A stretch of DNA of 64,000 nucleotides from Mesoflavibacter zeaxanthinifaciens DSM 18436 (GTDB taxonomy: Bacteria > Bacteroidota > Bacteroidia > Flavobacteriales > Flavobacteriaceae), in contig NZ_KE383820.1 in assembly GCF_000422365.1 (NCBI RefSeq), positions 277,324 to 341,323 on the forward strand. Reading direction: 5' to 3'. Made by a program: the position numbers and the translations under genes. The notes under the pieces were generated by a model, which was not told the origin of the DNA, did no database searches, and was given only the letters and a program-made list of their open reading frames with translations. Shown here one piece after another: positions 62,008 to 64,000 of this stretch. Positions within the stretch are counted from its first letter, which is position 1; every line of letters starts with the position of its first letter.

Positions 62008-62385
62008 ATGAGTAAAGCCTTAACAAAACAAGAACTTCATAATCTAGCAATGAACCATGTTGGAAAAGACTTAGAACAACGTGGTTTCGAGTTTATTGCT
62101 ATAAATAGTAAGCTAAAAAGACATCCGCAATTTGTTTGTATGGATAAAAATAAACAGTACTACTTTGTAATAGTAAAAGCTGTAATTTTACCTGAAAATG
62201 CTAATAATTATGATGTCGTTTGGATGGAATCTTTTAAAAAACATGCTCAAGAGCATAATGCAAAAGTTTTATATGCTGGTGTTGGTTTAGGTAATCCAAA
62301 AGGAGAGGATTTACCGATATACTTAAATGAAGAGTATTTAATAGAATATAATGGCATCCAAGTGATAGAAACTCATTTAAATTAA
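62008..62385 (+). CDS. Conserved small protein of unknown function
   Basis: 125 residues without a signal peptide. The order of strands and helices (ELHNLAMNHVGKDLEQRGFEFIAINSKLKRHPQFVCMDKNK, then YYFVIVKAV, then KVLYAGVGLGNPKG) looks like a compact alpha/beta domain; the pattern is reminiscent of restriction-endonuclease-like folds but the catalytic residues are not clear. apbE follows 4 bases later, so it is probably co-transcribed with it. Confidence 0.7.
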   Translation: MSKALTKQELHNLAMNHVGKDLEQRGFEFIAINSKLKRHPQFVCMDKNKQYYFVIVKAVILPENANNYDVVWMESFKKHAQEHNAKVLYAGVGLGNPKGEDLPIYLNEEYLIEYNGIQVIETHLN

Positions 62386-62389
62386 ATTT

Positions 62390-63373
62390 ATGTTACAGCG
62401 TTTATCTTCAATTTTATTATTGTTATTAGTTTTTATTTCTTGTAAAAACGAACCAGAATTAGTAAAAATTAAAGGACCAATTTTTGGCACTGCTTATCAA
62501 ATACAATATTATGATGTTGGCAGTAAAAGTTATCAAAAGCAATTTGATAGTATTTTTGAAGTACTAAATCAATCTATGTCAAATTACATTCCGTCTTCAA
62601 ATATTTCAAAAATTAATAGAAACGAAAGCGTAAATACAGATCCTCATTTTGACACTGTTTTTAAGGCAGCTAAGAAAATTTACAGAGAAACAGAAGGAGT
62701 TTTTGATCCAACGATTGGTAAGTTAGTAAACGCATGGAATTTTGGATCAGAGAATAATAAATCTGCTGTAGATAGTATTAAAGTGGATAGTCTAATGAAA
62801 TCTGTAGGTTTTAATCGTGTTGGTGTTGTAAACGGAGTTATAATGAAACGCACTAATACGTTTATAGATTTTAATGCTATAGCTAAAGGTTATGGTGTAG
62901 ATGTTATAGCAGATTTTTTAGAAAGTAAAGGCATAACTAATTATTTGGTAGATATAGGAGGAGAGTTAAGAGCTAAGGGAATAAATTTAAATAAACAAAA
63001 AGAATGGGCAATTGGCGTAGAAAACCCAAATTTTGATGGCTCTCAAAGTTATTCTAAGGTTATTGGTATTACAGATAAAGCTATGGCTACTTCAGGAACT
63101 TACAGAAAGTTTAAGGTAGATAATAACGGTAACAAATACGCTCATATTATAAATACAAAAACAGGCTATCCAACACGAACCAGAATCTTAAGTGCTTCAG
63201 TAATTACAGATAAATGTATGATGGCAGATGGTTATGCTACAGCATTTCAAGCAATGGGAATAAAAAAAGTAGATTACTTTTTAGCAAAACACCCAGAATT
63301 ACAAGTGTATTTAATTTTTGAAAATGAAAAAGGAGAGTTAGAAACGAAGTCTTTTAATGGTTTTCCTGAATAA
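62390..63373 (+). CDS. apbE: FAD:protein FMN transferase
   Basis: 327 residues, lipoprotein (lipobox FISC, Cys18). Family marks are GPIFGTAYQIQYYDV near residue 25, EGVFDPTIGKLVNAWNFG near 103, FIDFNAIAKGYGVDVIADFL near 163 and MATSGTYRKF near 232. It attaches FMN to a threonine of target proteins, here most likely Thr223 of NqrB and Thr222 of NqrC. It is located 4 kb from nqrF in the same strand orientation. Confidence 0.93.
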   Translation: MLQRLSSILLLLLVFISCKNEPELVKIKGPIFGTAYQIQYYDVGSKSYQKQFDSIFEVLNQSMSNYIPSSNISKINRNESVNTDPHFDTVFKAAKKIYRETEGVFDPTIGKLVNAWNFGSENNKSAVDSIKVDSLMKSVGFNRVGVVNGVIMKRTNTFIDFNAIAKGYGVDVIADFLESKGITNYLVDIGGELRAKGINLNKQKEWAIGVENPNFDGSQSYSKVIGITDKAMATSGTYRKFKVDNNGNKYAHIINTKTGYPTRTRILSASVITDKCMMADGYATAFQAMGIKKVDYFLAKHPELQVYLIFENEKGELETKSFNGFPE

Positions 63374-63375
63374 AA

Positions 63376-63750
63376 TTAAAAGTTAATAGCTTTAAGTATT
63401 AATAACAACCAACCAATCACAAAAAGTAAGCCGCCAATAGGTGTAATTGGACCTAAAAACTTTAGTTTTTTTCCTTTTACATCACTTAAAATCAAACCGT
63501 AAATACTAAAAGAAAAAAGTACAATACCTAAAGTGAAACACCAATACATTGCAGAAGTTGAAAACTGAAAATTAAACCCAAGAAGTAATAAAACAATAGC
63601 ATGATACATTTGGTATTTAATACCGGTTTCAAAACTTTTAAGTTGATCATCTGATAAGATTTTCTTTAAAGCATGTGCTCCAAAAGCGCCAAATATTATG
63701 GCTAACATACCAAAAAATGCACCTGTAATGATAAAAGTTTGTTGTGTCAT
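63376..63750 (-). CDS. DUF423 family small membrane protein
   Basis: 124 residues with four predicted membrane helices. The family signature is GAFGAHALKK near residue 24, then a YHAIVLLLLG segment and a GIVLFSFSIYGL segment. Its biochemical role is not known. It is convergent with apbE, with stop codons 2 bases apart. Confidence 0.88.
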   Translation of the reverse strand: MTQQTFIITGAFFGMLAIIFGAFGAHALKKILSDDQLKSFETGIKYQMYHAIVLLLLGFNFQFSTSAMYWCFTLGIVLFSFSIYGLILSDVKGKKLKFLGPITPIGGLLFVIGWLLLILKAINF

Positions 63751-63758
63751 AATTGTTT

Positions 63759-64000
63759 CTATTTATAACAAACAGGGATAATTTCCCCTTTTGCTAAACG
63801 ATATTTGTCTATTTTTTCTAAAGAAAGTTTACTTGTATAATCTACTTCTTCAACTTTAAAACCTATGCTTCTAAGTTTGTCAAAATAATCACGACCGTAA
63901 ATGCGTACATGATCGTATTGACCAAAAATTTCAGCACGTTCTTTTTTGTCTGTAATGGTGTTATCCTCAAAAGTAGTTTCACGATTTAAGTCTTGCGGTA
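63759..64000 (-). CDS. C-terminal end of a class I SAM-dependent methyltransferase-like protein (partial)
   Basis: The last 79 residues of a minus-strand gene whose start lies beyond base 64000. The segment FGQYDHVRIYGRDYFDKLRSIGF is typical of the C-terminal half of some class I methyltransferases (Rossmann type). The gene ends at TAG (63759-63761), 8 bases before the DUF423 gene start. The SAM-binding part is not visible, so the assignment is provisional. Confidence 0.6.
   Translation of the reverse strand, partial: PQDLNRETTFEDNTITDKKERAEIFGQYDHVRIYGRDYFDKLRSIGFKVEEVDYTSKLSLEKIDKYRLAKGEIIPVCYK

Noticed and set aside
61457-62385. Calling the two unknown genes NqrF
   Set aside because: They lack iron-sulfur, FAD and NADH motifs; true nqrF is at 57103-58413. 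Neighbourhood alone is not enough.
1-64000. tRNA, rRNA or phage genes
   Set aside because: No cloverleaf, rRNA-like or phage structural sequence was noticed on reading; no computed search could be run.

Overview
This window looks like chromosomal DNA of a marine or aquatic gliding flavobacterium (Bacteroidota, family Flavobacteriaceae). The DNA is AT-rich. Likely promoters carry the Bacteroidota -7 box TAnnTTTG, and Shine-Dalgarno sites are mostly absent. The gene content also fits: gldA, gldB and gldC, a type IX secretion (T9SS) plug protein, three secreted proteins with T9SS C-terminal sorting domains, an Na+-translocating NADH:quinone reductase (nqrABCDEF), and a fused DAHP synthase/chorismate mutase. 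No rRNA, tRNA, CRISPR array, insertion sequence or prophage was seen. The genus cannot be named from the sequence alone.

Layout. Positions 1-2326 hold the end of gltB and all of gltD (glutamate synthase). Positions 2335-9557 hold the isoleucine/valine operon ilvD-ilvB-ilvN-ilvC-ilvA behind an Ile/Val-coding leader peptide and terminator. It converges on leuA-leuC-leuD-leuB (14058-9613, minus strand), which is preceded by a Leu-rich short ORF. Next come a large helical protein of unknown function, a SAM-I riboswitch, and methionine/cysteine genes (O-acetylhomoserine sulfhydrylase, metX, cysE, cysM). An outer-membrane lipid A deacylase-like protein, a GIN-domain lipoprotein and gldA follow. Positions 23743-27852 hold an aromatic amino acid operon (pheA, aminotransferase, tyrA, DAHP synthase/chorismate mutase), again behind a leader peptide rich in Phe/Tyr/Trp and a terminator.

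From 27.9 to 48.6 kb the genes are mainly housekeeping and envelope genes: rsgA, dtd, two DUF3857 transglutaminase-like proteins, mazG-like, aroA, queA, rlmN, a polyprenyl synthase, an ECF sigma factor module, dnaG, a NarL-type response regulator, nadE, and gldB-gldC. From 48.7 to 64 kb lie pruA, apaG, the T9SS plug protein, the nqr operon, a secreted M43 metalloprotease, two uncharacterised small genes, apbE (which supplies the covalent FMN of NqrB and NqrC), a DUF423 membrane protein, and the end of a methyltransferase-like gene.

The most interesting theme is regulation. Within about 22 kb, the branched-chain, aromatic and probably leucine operons each begin with a short ORF full of codons for their own end product. 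In two cases this ORF is followed by an intrinsic terminator and a matching antiterminator. Methionine synthesis has a SAM riboswitch instead. LeuA lacks the usual leucine-binding regulatory domain, which fits control at the RNA level. Other items of note are two families of dispersed palindromic repeats, a primase (DnaG) without its zinc ligands, and a transglutaminase-like tandem pair in which one copy has lost its catalytic residues.
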